From Saccharopolyspora phatthalungensis (GTDB taxonomy: Bacteria; Actinomycetota; Actinomycetes; Mycobacteriales; Pseudonocardiaceae): a stretch of 64,000 bases of DNA. Within the stretch, counting starts at the first letter, position 1. The number at the start of each line of letters is the position of its first letter. The translations under genes were made by a program, and so were the position numbers. Location: the NCBI RefSeq assembly GCF_014203395.1, contig NZ_JACHIW010000002.1, positions 1,674,001 through 1,738,000 on the forward strand. Direction: 5' to 3'. Shown in pieces: positions 8,286 through 18,584 of this stretch. The notes below the pieces were generated by a model. That model worked only from the letters and a program-made list of their open reading frames with translations. It had not been told where the DNA came from and did not search any database.

Positions 8286-9152
8286 TCACCGCGAGGCGCG
8301 GTTGTTGAACGTGTCGGCCATCAGGGCGAACCCGAGGATGATCCACGCGAGCGCGATGGTGGGCGCCAGCACCGACAGCGGGCTGTCCGCGATGTAGGGC
8401 AGACCTGCCTGCACCATGCTGCCGAGCGACGCCTCGGGCGGCTGCACGCCCACCCCGAGGATGCTCAGCGCGCCTTCGACGAACACGGCGTCGGCGATCG
8501 CGATGGCGCCCTGCACGAGGATCGCGGACCGGATGTTGGGCAGCACGTGCCGCCACAGCAGCCGCCACCGTGATGCGCCCAGCGACCTCGCCGCGATGAC
8601 GTAGTCGCGGCCCAGCTGGCTCAGCATGCCGCCGCGCGCGAGCCTGCCGAACACCGGCAGGTTGATCACCGCGATCGCGACGATCACCGCGGTGGTGCCC
8701 GGGGTGAGCACGAGCGCTAGCGCGATGCCCAGCACCAACGTCGGGAAGCCGATGATCACATCGAAGATTCGGGACGTGACCTGGCCGAGCCACGGCGCGA
8801 GCACGCCCGACAGCCCCAGCAGCGTCCCGACGATCCCGCCCAGCGGGATCGCGATGAGCGCGATCACCATGTCCAGCCGGATCGCGTAGATCAGCCGGGA
8901 CAGCAGGTCCCGGCCCAGCTGATCGGTGCCGAGCAGGTGGGCCGCGGTGGGCCCGGCGAACGACGTGCGGCCCTGCTCGTCCAGCCCAAAGGGCGCCAGC
9001 AGCGGCGCCAGCACCACCACCAGGAGCGCGATCAGCACCATCGCGGCGCTGATTTTTCCTGTTTTCGAGGACAGCAGCCACGATCCGCGCAAGCGGCGGG
9101 CGGCGCCGGCGAACACGCTCACCGGCTGCGGGGTTTCGACCATTGTGGACAT
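8286..9152 (-). CDS. Peptide-type ABC transporter permease, DppC family
   Basis: The 288-residue integral membrane protein has an N-terminal cytoplasmic stretch, a first helix (KISAAMVLIALLVVVLAPLLAP), the GTDQLGRDLLSRLIYA segment typical of DppC/OppC, and the inner-membrane permease loop with ARSLGASRWRLLWRHVLPN, which docks the ATPase. The ATG at 9152 has a TAGGAG ribosome binding site. It lies 9 bases after the DppB-type permease gene and would form the heteromeric channel with it. With the adjacent binding protein and two ATPases it makes a complete importer. Confidence 0.94.
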   Translation of the reverse strand: MSTMVETPQPVSVFAGAARRLRGSWLLSSKTGKISAAMVLIALLVVVLAPLLAPFGLDEQGRTSFAGPTAAHLLGTDQLGRDLLSRLIYAIRLDMVIALIAIPLGGIVGTLLGLSGVLAPWLGQVTSRIFDVIIGFPTLVLGIALALVLTPGTTAVIVAIAVINLPVFGRLARGGMLSQLGRDYVIAARSLGASRWRLLWRHVLPNIRSAILVQGAIAIADAVFVEGALSILGVGVQPPEASLGSMVQAGLPYIADSPLSVLAPTIALAWIILGFALMADTFNNRASR

Positions 9153-9161
9153 CGCAGGCTC

Positions 9162-10109
9162 CTACTTCAGCCGGACGCGGGGGTCGAGGGCGGCAAGCGC
9201 CATCTCGGAGATCAGTTGCATGACGATCGCGGCGACGACGGCGAACAGGATCAGGTCCTGCACCACGAAGTAGTCGCGGCTGAGCACGCTCTGCACGAGC
9301 AGTTGGCCGACGCCGTTGCGCGCGAACAGCGCCTCGACCAGCACGGCGCCGCCGAGCAGGCCGCCGAAGCGGATGCCGATCACGACGACCGCGGTGGACA
9401 TCGAGTTGCGCAGCACGTGCACCCACAGCACCCGCCGGTGGGTCAGGCCCTTCGCGTTCGCCGCGCGCACGTAGTCCTCGTGCATCGCCTCACGCATGCT
9501 CGTCTGCAGGAGCCTGCCGATGACCGCCGAATGCGGGATGGCAAGCGTGATCGCGGGCAGGATCAGGCTTTGCAGCGCGCCGCCCGGGCTCTCCGACAGC
9601 AGAGTCTCGCCGCTGACCGGCAGGATGTCCGGCCACACCACGCCGAACAGGAGCAGCAGCAGGACGGCGGTGACGTAGGTGGGCAGCGCGAGCAGGATCG
9701 AGAAAGCGCTGTCCAGCGTGGCGCGGACGCGTGCCGAGCGGGACGATCCGCCGAGCACGCCGAGCGCGATACCGATGACGCACATCAGGATCGCGGCGAG
9801 CGCGGCGAGTTCGATCGTGCTCTCCAGCCGCTGCCCGATCAGCTCGGCGATGGACTGGCGGTAGATCAGCGAGTCGCCGAGCTGCCCGGTGACCAGCCCA
9901 CGCAGCCAGTCGAAGTACTGCACCGGTGCGGCTTTGTCGAGTCCGAGCGAGCGTTCGATGGCCGCGACGGTCTCGGGGGTGGCATCGGGACCGGCGAGCA
10001 CGCTCGCCGGGCTGCCGGGCGCGAGCTGCATCAGCACGAAGATCACGATCGAGGCGCCGAGCGCGGTCAGCAGGGCGGCCGGGATCCTGCGCATCAGGTA
10101 GGAGGGCAT
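9162..10109 (-). CDS. Peptide-type ABC transporter permease, DppB family
   Basis: The 315-residue permease begins with a signal-anchor helix (RRIPAALLTALGASIVIFVLMQLAPGSP). It carries the DppB-type periplasmic segment LGLDKAAPVQYFDWLRGLVTGQLGDS and the coupling motif RAANAKGLTHRRVLWVHVLRNS. Six hydrophobic spans can be seen. It is 11 bases downstream of the binding-protein gene and 9 bases upstream of the DppC-type partner, so all are one transcript. Confidence 0.94.
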   Translation of the reverse strand: MPSYLMRRIPAALLTALGASIVIFVLMQLAPGSPASVLAGPDATPETVAAIERSLGLDKAAPVQYFDWLRGLVTGQLGDSLIYRQSIAELIGQRLESTIELAALAAILMCVIGIALGVLGGSSRSARVRATLDSAFSILLALPTYVTAVLLLLLFGVVWPDILPVSGETLLSESPGGALQSLILPAITLAIPHSAVIGRLLQTSMREAMHEDYVRAANAKGLTHRRVLWVHVLRNSMSTAVVVIGIRFGGLLGGAVLVEALFARNGVGQLLVQSVLSRDYFVVQDLILFAVVAAIVMQLISEMALAALDPRVRLK

Positions 10110-10120
10110 AGCGGCCTGCC

Positions 10121-11641
10121 TCAGCGGTAGGAGAGGGATTGGGGAAGGAGATAGCGGAACGCGGTCGTGATCCGGAGATCCCGGACCTCGGAGTCGACCA
10201 CCATCGGCGGTGGCGCGATCACGAGCGGCAGGTTGAATGCCTGCTCGACGAGATAGCTGCCGAGCGCGGCGTTGGCCGCCGCCCGCGTGTCTTCACCCGC
10301 GGTGCTGGCGGCCTTGATCAGCCGCGTGTACTCGGGCGAGCTGAAGTGCGTGCCCCCGTTGGGTTTGAGGTGCGCGGTCGCGGTCACGCATGCCACCGGG
10401 GACAGGCTGCCGAAGCCGGTGGTGTGCACGAAGCAGGTGCCCAGCGCGCCGGCGACATTGCGGTTGATGAACGCGGCCGATTCGAGGATGTTCGGCTCGA
10501 TGCGCAGGCCCACGTCTTCGAGGTTGTAGCGCACGATGTCGAAGATCGCGCGGCCGATGAGGTCACCGCTGTTCGCCGTGACCGGGACCGAGGCGCCCTC
10601 TAGGCCGAGATCCCGCAGCGCGGCGCGCGCCCGGTCCGGGTCATAGCGCCACCGTGCGTCGGTCTTGGCGTCCCAGCCCGGCGTGTTCTTCGGCCACCAC
10701 AGGTTGGTCACGGTGCCGGTGTTGCGGTAGATCTGGCTCACGATGCGTTCCCGGTCGACCGCCACCGCCACCGCCTGCCGGGCGCGGATGTCGTCGAATG
10801 GCGGCTTCGAGGCGTCCAGGCCCAGCACGTAGCACTGGATCCCGCCCCGGTTCTCGACCCGGAGCTGACCGCCGCGCACGGTGCCCGCGTCCAGCGGCGT
10901 GAGCCCGTCGGTGATCTGGGTGCGGCGTGAGCGGGCGGCGGCGATGAGCGCCTGCGACTGCTTGATGATCAGCACGCTCGCGCTCGTCAGCGCGGGTTTC
11001 CCGCCCCAGTACTGGGAATTGGCCGCCAGCTCGATCGAGTCGCCCGCGCGGTAGCCGTTCCAGCGGAACGGGCCGGTGCCGACCAGGTTCTTCCCGTCGG
11101 CAGCTTTGGCGAAGGTGTCCTTATCGACGATCGGAGTGGTCTCGAACAGCTCGAACAGCCGGTTGCTCGGTTCCTTGAGCGTGATCTCCAGGCCGTGCGT
11201 TCCCTGCGGTGTCATCGACGCGATCTGCTGCGCGACGCCGGTCAGCTGGGAGCCGTTCTTCGGGATCGCGGCCTGCTGCAACGAGAAGACGACATCGTCT
11301 GCGGTCATCGGGCGTCCGGTGTGGAAAACGACATCCTCGCGCAGCCGCAAGGTCAGCGTGCGCAGGTCGGGGCCGGGGGTCCAGGACTCGGCCAGCCGCG
11401 GCTGGGGTGTGCGCGTGTCGTCGAGTTCGGTGAGGTAGTCGAAAACCAGGTGCTGCCACAAGCTGTTGCCCGAGACGACCTGCATGAGCGCGGCGAGGTT
11501 CGGCTCGGTGGACTGGGCGAGGGTGATCGCGCCCGCCGCCTTGCCCGTGGAGTCGGTTCCGCCGCAGCCGGCGGCGAGCACCGCCGTCGCCGCGGCGGAG
11601 AGCGCGAGAAAGGAACGACGCGAAATGTCTGCCGTAGACAT
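10121..11641 (-). CDS. Tat-exported lipoprotein, family 5 substrate-binding protein
   Basis: The product is 506 residues. SRRSFLALS is a twin-arginine motif, and LAAGC with Cys26 is a lipobox, so the protein is exported folded and lipid-anchored outside the membrane. The mature part is an SBP_bac_5 domain (PRLAESWTPGPD, VVFHTGRPMTADDVVFSL, VGTGPFRWNGY, ARQAVAVAVDRERIV). It would capture the substrate for the neighbouring permeases. Family 5 proteins bind peptides, glycosides or nickel; the linked sulfatases point to a sulfated substrate here, by inference. The 136-base gap to the ATPase gene is the longest inside the operon and could hold an internal promoter. Confidence 0.93.
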   Translation of the reverse strand: MSTADISRRSFLALSAAATAVLAAGCGGTDSTGKAAGAITLAQSTEPNLAALMQVVSGNSLWQHLVFDYLTELDDTRTPQPRLAESWTPGPDLRTLTLRLREDVVFHTGRPMTADDVVFSLQQAAIPKNGSQLTGVAQQIASMTPQGTHGLEITLKEPSNRLFELFETTPIVDKDTFAKAADGKNLVGTGPFRWNGYRAGDSIELAANSQYWGGKPALTSASVLIIKQSQALIAAARSRRTQITDGLTPLDAGTVRGGQLRVENRGGIQCYVLGLDASKPPFDDIRARQAVAVAVDRERIVSQIYRNTGTVTNLWWPKNTPGWDAKTDARWRYDPDRARAALRDLGLEGASVPVTANSGDLIGRAIFDIVRYNLEDVGLRIEPNILESAAFINRNVAGALGTCFVHTTGFGSLSPVACVTATAHLKPNGGTHFSSPEYTRLIKAASTAGEDTRAAANAALGSYLVEQAFNLPLVIAPPPMVVDSEVRDLRITTAFRYLLPQSLSYR

Positions 11642-11777
11642 GAGTGATTCCTTCGTGGACTAGTGTCTTTTTATAAGCGGCGTAAGCCGCTTGCGGTGTG
11701 GGACTCGGCTCGCACCGCTGCGGGTTCTCAGGCGTCGCCTGGCGAGGACAGCCCCAGCGCCGTGTATTGGGCATACA

Positions 11778-12819
<1,042 letters not shown>

Positions 12820-12833
<14 letters not shown>

Positions 12834-13860
12834 CGAGGACCTCCTCGGAGATGTGGCACGCGGCGACACGGCCGGGGCGCGGGACCCGCAGGACCGGTGT
12901 TTCGGCCGCGCAACGGCTGTTGTCGGAGAACGAACAGCGGGGATGGAACGAGCAGCCGCCGGGCAACGCCGCGAGGTTCGGCGGCAGGCCGGGGATCGTG
13001 TGCAGCTCCTGGCCCTTGTCGCTGCGCCGGGGAATCGACTGGAGCAGCCCGCGGGTGTAGGGGTGTGCGGGGCGCGTGTAGATGTCGGTGGCCTCGCCGT
13101 GCTCGACCACCCGGCCCGCGTACATCACCGCGATCCGGTCGGCGACCTGCGCGACCACGCCGAGGTCGTGCGTGATGAGCACGAGCCCCATGCCCGACTC
13201 TCGCCGCAGGTCCGCGAGCAGCTGCATGACCTGGGACTGCACGGTGACGTCGAGCGCCGTGGTGGGTTCGTCGGCGATGAGCACGTCGGGGTCGAGCGCG
13301 ATCGCCATCGCGATCATCGCGCGCTGCCGCATGCCGCCGGAGAACTGGTGCGGGTAGTCGTCCACCCGCTTGGCCGGCGCGGGGATCCGTACCCGGTCGA
13401 GCAGCTCGACCGCCTTGCGCTTGGCATCCTTTTTGGACATTCCACGGTGGACGCGGAACATTTCCGCGATTTGCCAGCCCACCGGGAACACCGGGTTAAG
13501 CGCGGACAGCGCGTCCTGGAACACCATCGAGACACCGGATCCACGCAGCGAGCGACGGCGGCGGTCGTCCATCGCGAGCAGGTCCTCGCCGTGCAGCAGC
13601 ACCTGGCCACCGGTGATGCGCGCGGGCGGCGTCTCAAGGATGCCCATCACCGCCTGGGCGGTCACGCTCTTGCCCGAGCCGGATTCGCCGAGCACGGCCA
13701 GCGTCTCGCCGCGGCGGACACTCCAGCTCACGCCGTTGACGGCCCGGGCGACGCCATCGCGTGTGGCGAACTCGACGTGCAGGTCTCGCACTTCGAGGGC
13801 GGCGTCGGTGGCGGTGTCTTTCCCGTCAGGAGAGGCAAATGAAGTCACCATTGAGGTCAT
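12820..13860 (-). CDS. Peptide-type ABC transporter ATPase, OppD/DppD family
   Basis: This is a 346-residue ATPase. Walker A is [12 protein letters not shown], followed by [19 protein letters not shown], the signature [15 protein letters not shown] and Walker B VLIADEP. The C-terminal [15 protein letters not shown] motif is a Cys-containing oligopeptide-transporter tail. The ATG at 13860 is preceded by CCGGAG. It starts 35 bases after the GntR gene, so the regulator is the first gene of the operon. Confidence 0.93.
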
Positions 13861-13895
13861 GAGATCTCCGGAGGTTGCGGGATTGCGACCGGGGA

Positions 13896-14630
13896 TCAGC
13901 TGCGCTGCCGGCGCAGCACCCGGAAGGACGCGACGTCGCTGCGGTGGTGCGACACCGAGTGCATGAGCGGCATCCCGTCCGGCCCGATGTTCATCAGGCG
14001 CTGGCGGAGCACGGGGGTGCCTTCGGCGATGCCGAGCCGGGACGCGACGAGCGGTGCGGCGGCGACGGCGTCAATCGTGCCTTCGGAGCTGGCGATGTGG
14101 GTGTTCGCCTCGCGACGCAGGAGCGTCATCATGTCGAGGTTGACGTCCTTGAGCACGGTCGGGTCGATCTTGGCGCCGTTCACGATCTGCGCCAGGTGGT
14201 CGATGATCAGTACCGCGGGCTGAGCGTCTATCGCGAAGACGCGCTCGACTTTCCACACGTCGGCGCCCTGATCGAGGCCGAGCGCGGTGAGAACCTCGTC
14301 CTCGCCGGGGACAACGGTGATGTCGACGAAGCTCAGCGTCGGCTCGTGGCCCGCGGAGCGGATGACCTCGCGGGTGGTGGACACCTCGCTGACGTCGAAG
14401 GCCACGGGTTCGCCCAGTTCGCGCACGAACGTGCCAGCGCCCCACCGCCGGTCGACCAGCCCCTCGGCGAACAGCTGCTTTAGCGCCTCCCGGACGCTGG
14501 CGCGGCTGACGTTGAGCTCCTCGGCGAGCACCGTCTCCGACGGGAGCCGCCGGCCCGGCTCGTACTCGTCGCGGATCCGGGCGCGCAATACCTCCGCGAC
14601 GCGGTCGGGCAGCCGGCTGTGTAGTTCCAC
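13896..14630 (-). CDS. GntR/HutC-family transcriptional regulator with UTRA domain
   Basis: The 244-residue regulator has an N-terminal winged helix (RLPDRVAEVLRARIRDEYEPGRRLPS, then LAEELNVSRASVREALKQL) at residues 1-72 and a UTRA ligand-binding domain thereafter (VWKVERVFAIDAQPAVLIIDH, and GTPVLRQRLMNI). HutC-type members release DNA when bound to a pathway metabolite. As first gene of the ABC-sulfatase operon it most likely controls itself and the operon. Its promoter region holds GTCTGAC direct repeats. The GTG start at 14630 follows AAGGAG. Confidence 0.92.
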   Translation of the reverse strand: MELHSRLPDRVAEVLRARIRDEYEPGRRLPSETVLAEELNVSRASVREALKQLFAEGLVDRRWGAGTFVRELGEPVAFDVSEVSTTREVIRSAGHEPTLSFVDITVVPGEDEVLTALGLDQGADVWKVERVFAIDAQPAVLIIDHLAQIVNGAKIDPTVLKDVNLDMMTLLRREANTHIASSEGTIDAVAAAPLVASRLGIAEGTPVLRQRLMNIGPDGMPLMHSVSHHRSDVASFRVLRRQRS

Positions 14631-14646
14631 GGGAGCTCCTTCACTC

Positions 14647-14668
14647 GTCTGACGTCCGGAGGTCTGAC
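14647..14668 (-). promoter_or_regulatory. GTCTGAC direct repeat upstream of the GntR operon
   Basis: GTCTGAC occurs at 14647-14653 and 14662-14668, 15 bases apart, just upstream of the regulator's start. The spacing puts both copies on one helix face at about 1.5 turns. Whether the GntR protein binds here is inferred from position. Confidence 0.4.
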
Positions 14669-14835
14669 TTATTTAAGGCGCTGGTGCCCGTGCCGTCAAG
14701 AAGCGTTCGGAAATTGCCACTAAACCCCGCTACGCAGCCAAAACCCGGGTTGCCGCTGGTGCTGTCGGGGATGTTCGCCGGTCGGGCGGCGACTTGGCAA
14801 GGGTTGAAGTACGACTCATGGCAGAGGTAAGAGCC

Positions 14836-14854
14836 GCCCGCGCATGGCGCGGGC
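14836..14854 (-). other. GC-rich hairpin between the GntR and kinase genes
   Basis: GCCCGCGC, a 3-base loop and GCGCGGGC form a perfect 8-base stem. It lies about 250 bases beyond the 3' end of the kinase gene on the minus strand and has no U tract. It may contribute to transcription termination after the TerY triad. Apart from this hairpin and a possible tiny ORF I see no gene in 14631-15105. Confidence 0.35.
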
Positions 14855-14962
14855 CTGCATGCCGGGCTTGAACCCTTCGGCGCATGCGTTCTTCGACGTC
14901 ATCCTCGCTCGGATCAGAGACCCCGCAGTGCCGAACGGGTGCCTCATCGCTCAATCCGCGGC

Positions 14963-15079
14963 TCAGTCAGCCGCGCTGACCTCCGACAGCGCGCGGTACT
15001 GCTTGCGGCGGATGGCCTTGGCACGGTGTGCGTTCTGGGTGCGCGGCGGTCGCCTTGCATTCATCACCAGTGCCTGCAT
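14963..15079 (-). CDS. Possible small basic protein (38 aa)
   Basis: A 38-codon frame from the ATG at 15079 ends at 14963. The product is strongly basic in the middle (NAHRAKAIRRKQYRAL) and ends SEVSAAD. A second in-frame Met at codon 6 is possible. It follows the kinase gene on the same strand by 26 bases and would be the last gene of the triad operon. There is no clear ribosome binding site, and I recognise no family, so this is a low-confidence call. Confidence 0.22.
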   Translation of the reverse strand: MQALVMNARRPPRTQNAHRAKAIRRKQYRALSEVSAAD

Positions 15080-15105
15080 GCACGGTCGAGTTCAGGATTC
15101 ATCAT

Positions 15106-17007
15106 TCACAGACCGAACCAGCGTTTCAGGAGCTGCCGAATCCGGTTCGGCGCCTGCTCTGCCGGCGGCCAGGGATTCCGATACGGCACCGACCATCCCG
15201 ACTGCCAATTCGGTGGTGGGGGTGGCACCGGTGGCGGTGGTGGTGGGGGTGGCGGTGGTGGCGCGGAAGGCTGTGGTGGTGAGATCTGGCTAGGCGGCAG
15301 TCGGTAGACCCGATACTGCGGGGGAACTGGGCCTGGCTGCACCGGGGGGCGAACTGGCCAAGGTTGTGGTGGCGTAGGGAGTTCAGGGGGAGGTCTGTCA
15401 GCCCCACCGCATGGCGACCTAGTTGCCGATCCCGTCGAGTTCAGCTCCTCATGCGGGGAGACCTGCGCGGCGAACCCCGGGGACGAGTACAGCCTGCCGA
15501 GACGCTGCTGGAGGTCGTCCGCGCCGCTTCCGGATGCGGCTGGCTTGCCCGGCAATGCACCCGAGCCTTGCTGCGGCGCGCCGGAGGGCACCGAGGCTGG
15601 TGCCGATGTCGTCGTCGGTTTGTCAGAGCCTCCGAGATCTCGCGCTTCGGGAGGTTCGTGTATCTGATCAGTTTCATCGACGAATGCCCCGTTGGCTGCC
15701 GCTTCGAACTCTTCGACCTGTCGCATATCAAGCATGCGAAGGGAGCGCAGTCGACGCAGTTCGATCTGCGGGGTCCAATACGATCGCTTGCCCCGGTACG
15801 CGGTGACCATGCCGGTGATCGACACCCAACGTCCCTTCAGGCCAGCCAGATCTGCGCCGTACTCCTGGCAGAGTTCTTTACAGACTTGGTCGAATGCGAT
15901 GATGGTAAAATCTCCGCGTCGCCAATCACCGAGGTTGACGAAGGCCATCTTTCCGTAAGCAGTCGGCTGCAAGCGCGCATCGACGATTCGGCCGAACGTG
16001 GTGACCTCATCGCCCTGACACGCGAGCAGCGTGTCGCGCTCAGCGGCCGGCACAGGTCGCGGCAAGTCGTAGGTCCTGGTGCGCGCTCGGCCGCTTCGGC
16101 GCTGCGGCCCGGCAATCCCCACGCCTCGCAGGATGTCGGGCACTGCCGCGAACTCGGCCGTACAGGCTTCCCTGAGTCGCCGCAAGCGCGCGGCCAGCGG
16201 GGCGATCTCGCCGAGTCGGGCGAAGACTCCCGACTGCTCTGGTCTGGCGAAGTCCGATCCGCTGAAAAGGAGGTTCTCACCGGTGTGGAACTCGTCCCAC
16301 AGGACGGGATCGTGCTGGAGAGCCTCGAGCGATAGGTCGATCACGAAAGTCGCGAACAGATCGATGGATGCGTCGTAGTGGTCTGCGCGATCGGGGTGCT
16401 GGAAATTGCGGTGGCCTTGTTCGGATGGGCCGAGTGGACGAAGCGCCGGTAGGAACATTCCGTCGTAGTCGACGAACCGCACGTTGTGGTCCGGCCGCAC
16501 CAGGATGTTGCCGTGCTGGAGGTCACCGTGCGCGACGCCCACTCGGCGCAGCGCGGTAACAGCTTCGCGGATGTGTCGCCGGACGGCGCCGAGCGCATCG
16601 GGGTCGTTGAGGTGGTTATCGATCCAGCTGTCCAGCCGTCTTCCCTCGACCCAAGGCATCCGAACTATCGGGAGGGTGCTGTTGCGCACGCGGATTCCCG
16701 TGGGGATGTAATCGACGTCCACCAGGAAGCCCAACCGTTCATGCGCCTGGACGAACTCGGCGATTCTCGCATAACGTTCCTGGAGGTGATTGCCTTCCTT
16801 GTGGAAGCAACGTACGGCAAAACACTCCGAGCCGACCTCAATCTTGAACGTCAGCGCGAACCCGCCTGAGATCGCGTTGGGCAGGCCGAGACCATTGCGC
16901 AGCGGCTTTCCACGTTGCAGAATCTCGTCCTCGAACGCCCGCTGGGGGATCTGGACCGCTTCTTGGTAGTCAACGGGTGTCGGTAGTTTCACGTCTGCAC
17001 CACGCAC
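15106..17007 (-). CDS. TerY-triad protein kinase with OB-fold and poly-proline tail
   Basis: The product is about 633 residues. Residues 40-300 are a protein-kinase-like fold: the catalytic loop is HGDLQHGNILV (His160, Asp162, Asn167) and the metal motif is VDYDG (Asp180). The beta-3 lysine position reads AVRCF, so Arg66 may replace it. Residues 325-425 look like a small beta-barrel of OB type (TTFGRIVDARL, MAFVNLGDW, GRWVSITGMVTAY). The rest is low-complexity, with a run of 12 prolines near residue 590 and a basic amphipathic end (RIRQLLKRWF). It is the third gene of a vWA-PP2C-kinase set like the TerY phosphorylation triads, which control stress or conflict responses. GTG starts at 17007 or 16992 both overlap the phosphatase gene. 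Confidence 0.82.
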   Translation of the reverse strand: MRGADVKLPTPVDYQEAVQIPQRAFEDEILQRGKPLRNGLGLPNAISGGFALTFKIEVGSECFAVRCFHKEGNHLQERYARIAEFVQAHERLGFLVDVDYIPTGIRVRNSTLPIVRMPWVEGRRLDSWIDNHLNDPDALGAVRRHIREAVTALRRVGVAHGDLQHGNILVRPDHNVRFVDYDGMFLPALRPLGPSEQGHRNFQHPDRADHYDASIDLFATFVIDLSLEALQHDPVLWDEFHTGENLLFSGSDFARPEQSGVFARLGEIAPLAARLRRLREACTAEFAAVPDILRGVGIAGPQRRSGRARTRTYDLPRPVPAAERDTLLACQGDEVTTFGRIVDARLQPTAYGKMAFVNLGDWRRGDFTIIAFDQVCKELCQEYGADLAGLKGRWVSITGMVTAYRGKRSYWTPQIELRRLRSLRMLDMRQVEEFEAAANGAFVDETDQIHEPPEARDLGGSDKPTTTSAPASVPSGAPQQGSGALPGKPAASGSGADDLQQRLGRLYSSPGFAAQVSPHEELNSTGSATRSPCGGADRPPPELPTPPQPWPVRPPVQPGPVPPQYRVYRLPPSQISPPQPSAPPPPPPPPPPPVPPPPPNWQSGWSVPYRNPWPPAEQAPNRIRQLLKRWFGL

Positions 17008-17702
17008 GCTGTCGTATCGTCGTTGTCCATCCCGTTTTCCCTGGCACGAGCGACGAAATCGCCAAAAGCCTCGGGACTTTCGAGGTATTTGGCAACCGGG
17101 AGGAGGCGTCCTGCCGTCTGGTAGTCTTGCAGGAGGTGTTTCGCCATCGCGTCCGTGGCAAGCACGAACACATCACCGGCGTCGTAGCTACCCCCTCCTT
17201 CCCAGATGGCGACGGTCGCGGCCGCATGAGGCCGAGTGGTGATCAATGCGGGGAAACGTGAGAACCGATCCGCTCTATCCAGTGGTCCTGCCAGAAGGAT
17301 CTCTTCTCCTCGTAGGTGGAACAGGCAGGAGTCACCGATCGCGCGCACCCGATACCCGGTTTCGCGAACCGTGAGCCCGACGAAGGCGGCCGCCGCACCC
17401 TGCGGCAGCTTCTCCACCGCCCACCACGGCAAGCCGGGCCGGGCCACCTGTTTCCACCAGGCCTGGCGCAGCCGGTCCAGCACGTCCGGCGCGAGCGGGT
17501 CGACACCGTCGCGGGTGAAGGCGTTCACGAGGATTTCGCTCCACACCTCGGACCGCGCCGATGTCGATGCGCCGTCGGCCACCGCGAAACGACCGCTTCC
17601 GACGTCGTAGGCCACGCGGTCCTCGTTCTCTGCATCGCTGCGACCACGCTTCGACATGCTCTGAGCGACGGCGCAGATCCGGATTCCCACGGCTGCCCGC
17701 AA
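16989..17702 (-). CDS. PP2C-type Ser/Thr phosphatase of the TerY triad
   Basis: The 237-residue phosphatase shows the PP2C metal motifs ENEDRV (Asp28) and VADGAS (Asp43-Gly44), a central IGDSCLF motif, and the C-terminal NDDTTACVV that supplies the last metal-binding Asp. It would reverse the phosphorylation carried out by the adjacent kinase, acting on the vWA protein or its partner. The start is TTG at 17702 or GTG at 17690, one or thirteen bases after the vWA stop. Its end overlaps the kinase start by up to 19 bases. This tight packing supports one functional complex. Confidence 0.88.
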   Translation of the reverse strand: MRAAVGIRICAVAQSMSKRGRSDAENEDRVAYDVGSGRFAVADGASTSARSEVWSEILVNAFTRDGVDPLAPDVLDRLRQAWWKQVARPGLPWWAVEKLPQGAAAAFVGLTVRETGYRVRAIGDSCLFHLRGEEILLAGPLDRADRFSRFPALITTRPHAAATVAIWEGGGSYDAGDVFVLATDAMAKHLLQDYQTAGRLLPVAKYLESPEAFGDFVARARENGMDNDDTTACVVQT

Positions 17703-17703
17703 C

Positions 17704-18570
17704 CTACGACTCGCGTCCGTCGGTGAGTTCCTTGAGTCCGGTCGGCGTCACCGCTCGGGTCCCGATGTCGAGGAAATCCACCACCATGTGGGCCTCGGCG
17801 TTGTAGACGAAACCCCGGGCACCGGGTTTGACCTCGTATCCGGCGACAGCAGTGGCTTCCAACATCTGCGGCGGCAGCTCGCTGGAGATGTCGAACAGCA
17901 TTTTCGCGTAGGCGTCCGGAAGCCCCGCCGGGGCATTCGGCATCACCGCAGGCGGATTCGGCATACCGGACACGTGCACGTTGAACAGCAGTACGTTCCC
18001 GTCCTCGGTGGCCGTCTCGCGGATCTGCCAGGCCACATCGGTCGGTTCGCCGTCCGAGCTTACGCCGTCGGTGATGTTGATGACGATGGGCGGAAAGCTG
18101 CGTGGATTCTGACGACACCAGGAATCGATGATCTCAGCAGCCGTGCCGAATGCCTTGACCATCGGCGTCTGCCCGTTGAACCGCGGGTCGACCCACACCG
18201 GCTTGTTCGTCTGGACTTCCAAGAAACCGCCGACGCCATCGGAAATCTTCTGCGTGAGCTGGTCCATCCGCTTAGGATTGCGCGCCACCTCACCGATGGG
18301 GATCAGCGGTGTACCGAGGTCTGTTCCGTGCAGCACGGGCCCGACGTCCATACCGTATCCAATGATACCGACTTCGAAGTAGTCGAAGATCCGGTCGTCG
18401 CCCTTGCTACACAGCAGAACGGCGTTGCCCAGGATCTTGTTCACCGTAAGGGCCAGCTGATCGGCCTTGGACATCCCGGTGCCCGCCCAAGGCTCGGACA
18501 TCGAGTACGACTGGTCGATGAGCAGCAGCAGGCAGGCCCGCTGAGTGCGGTTGATCTCGGCTGAGTACAA
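17704..18570 (-). CDS. TerY-like von Willebrand factor A protein
   Basis: The 288-residue product is a vWA domain with an intact MIDAS: DQSYS (Asp19, Ser21, Ser23) near the N-terminus and VINITDG around residue 165 giving the later Asp. There is no signal peptide or membrane segment, so it is cytoplasmic, as TerY is. The TTG start at 18570 is well supported by GGAGG about seven bases upstream. It heads the operon and is followed without gaps by the PP2C and kinase genes. In TerY triads the vWA protein is thought to be the scaffold or client whose state is set by kinase and phosphatase. No tellurite-resistance ter genes are visible nearby. Confidence 0.9.
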   Translation of the reverse strand: MYSAEINRTQRACLLLLIDQSYSMSEPWAGTGMSKADQLALTVNKILGNAVLLCSKGDDRIFDYFEVGIIGYGMDVGPVLHGTDLGTPLIPIGEVARNPKRMDQLTQKISDGVGGFLEVQTNKPVWVDPRFNGQTPMVKAFGTAAEIIDSWCRQNPRSFPPIVINITDGVSSDGEPTDVAWQIRETATEDGNVLLFNVHVSGMPNPPAVMPNAPAGLPDAYAKMLFDISSELPPQMLEATAVAGYEVKPGARGFVYNAEAHMVVDFLDIGTRAVTPTGLKELTDGRES

Positions 18571-18584
18571 CCCGTTTCCTCCGA

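Noticed and set aside
14690..14875. Plus-strand frame upstream of the kinase operon (AAKTRVAAGAVGDVRR and MAEVRAARAWRGPA)
   Set aside because: No start codon near its beginning, no ribosome binding site and no recognisable family.
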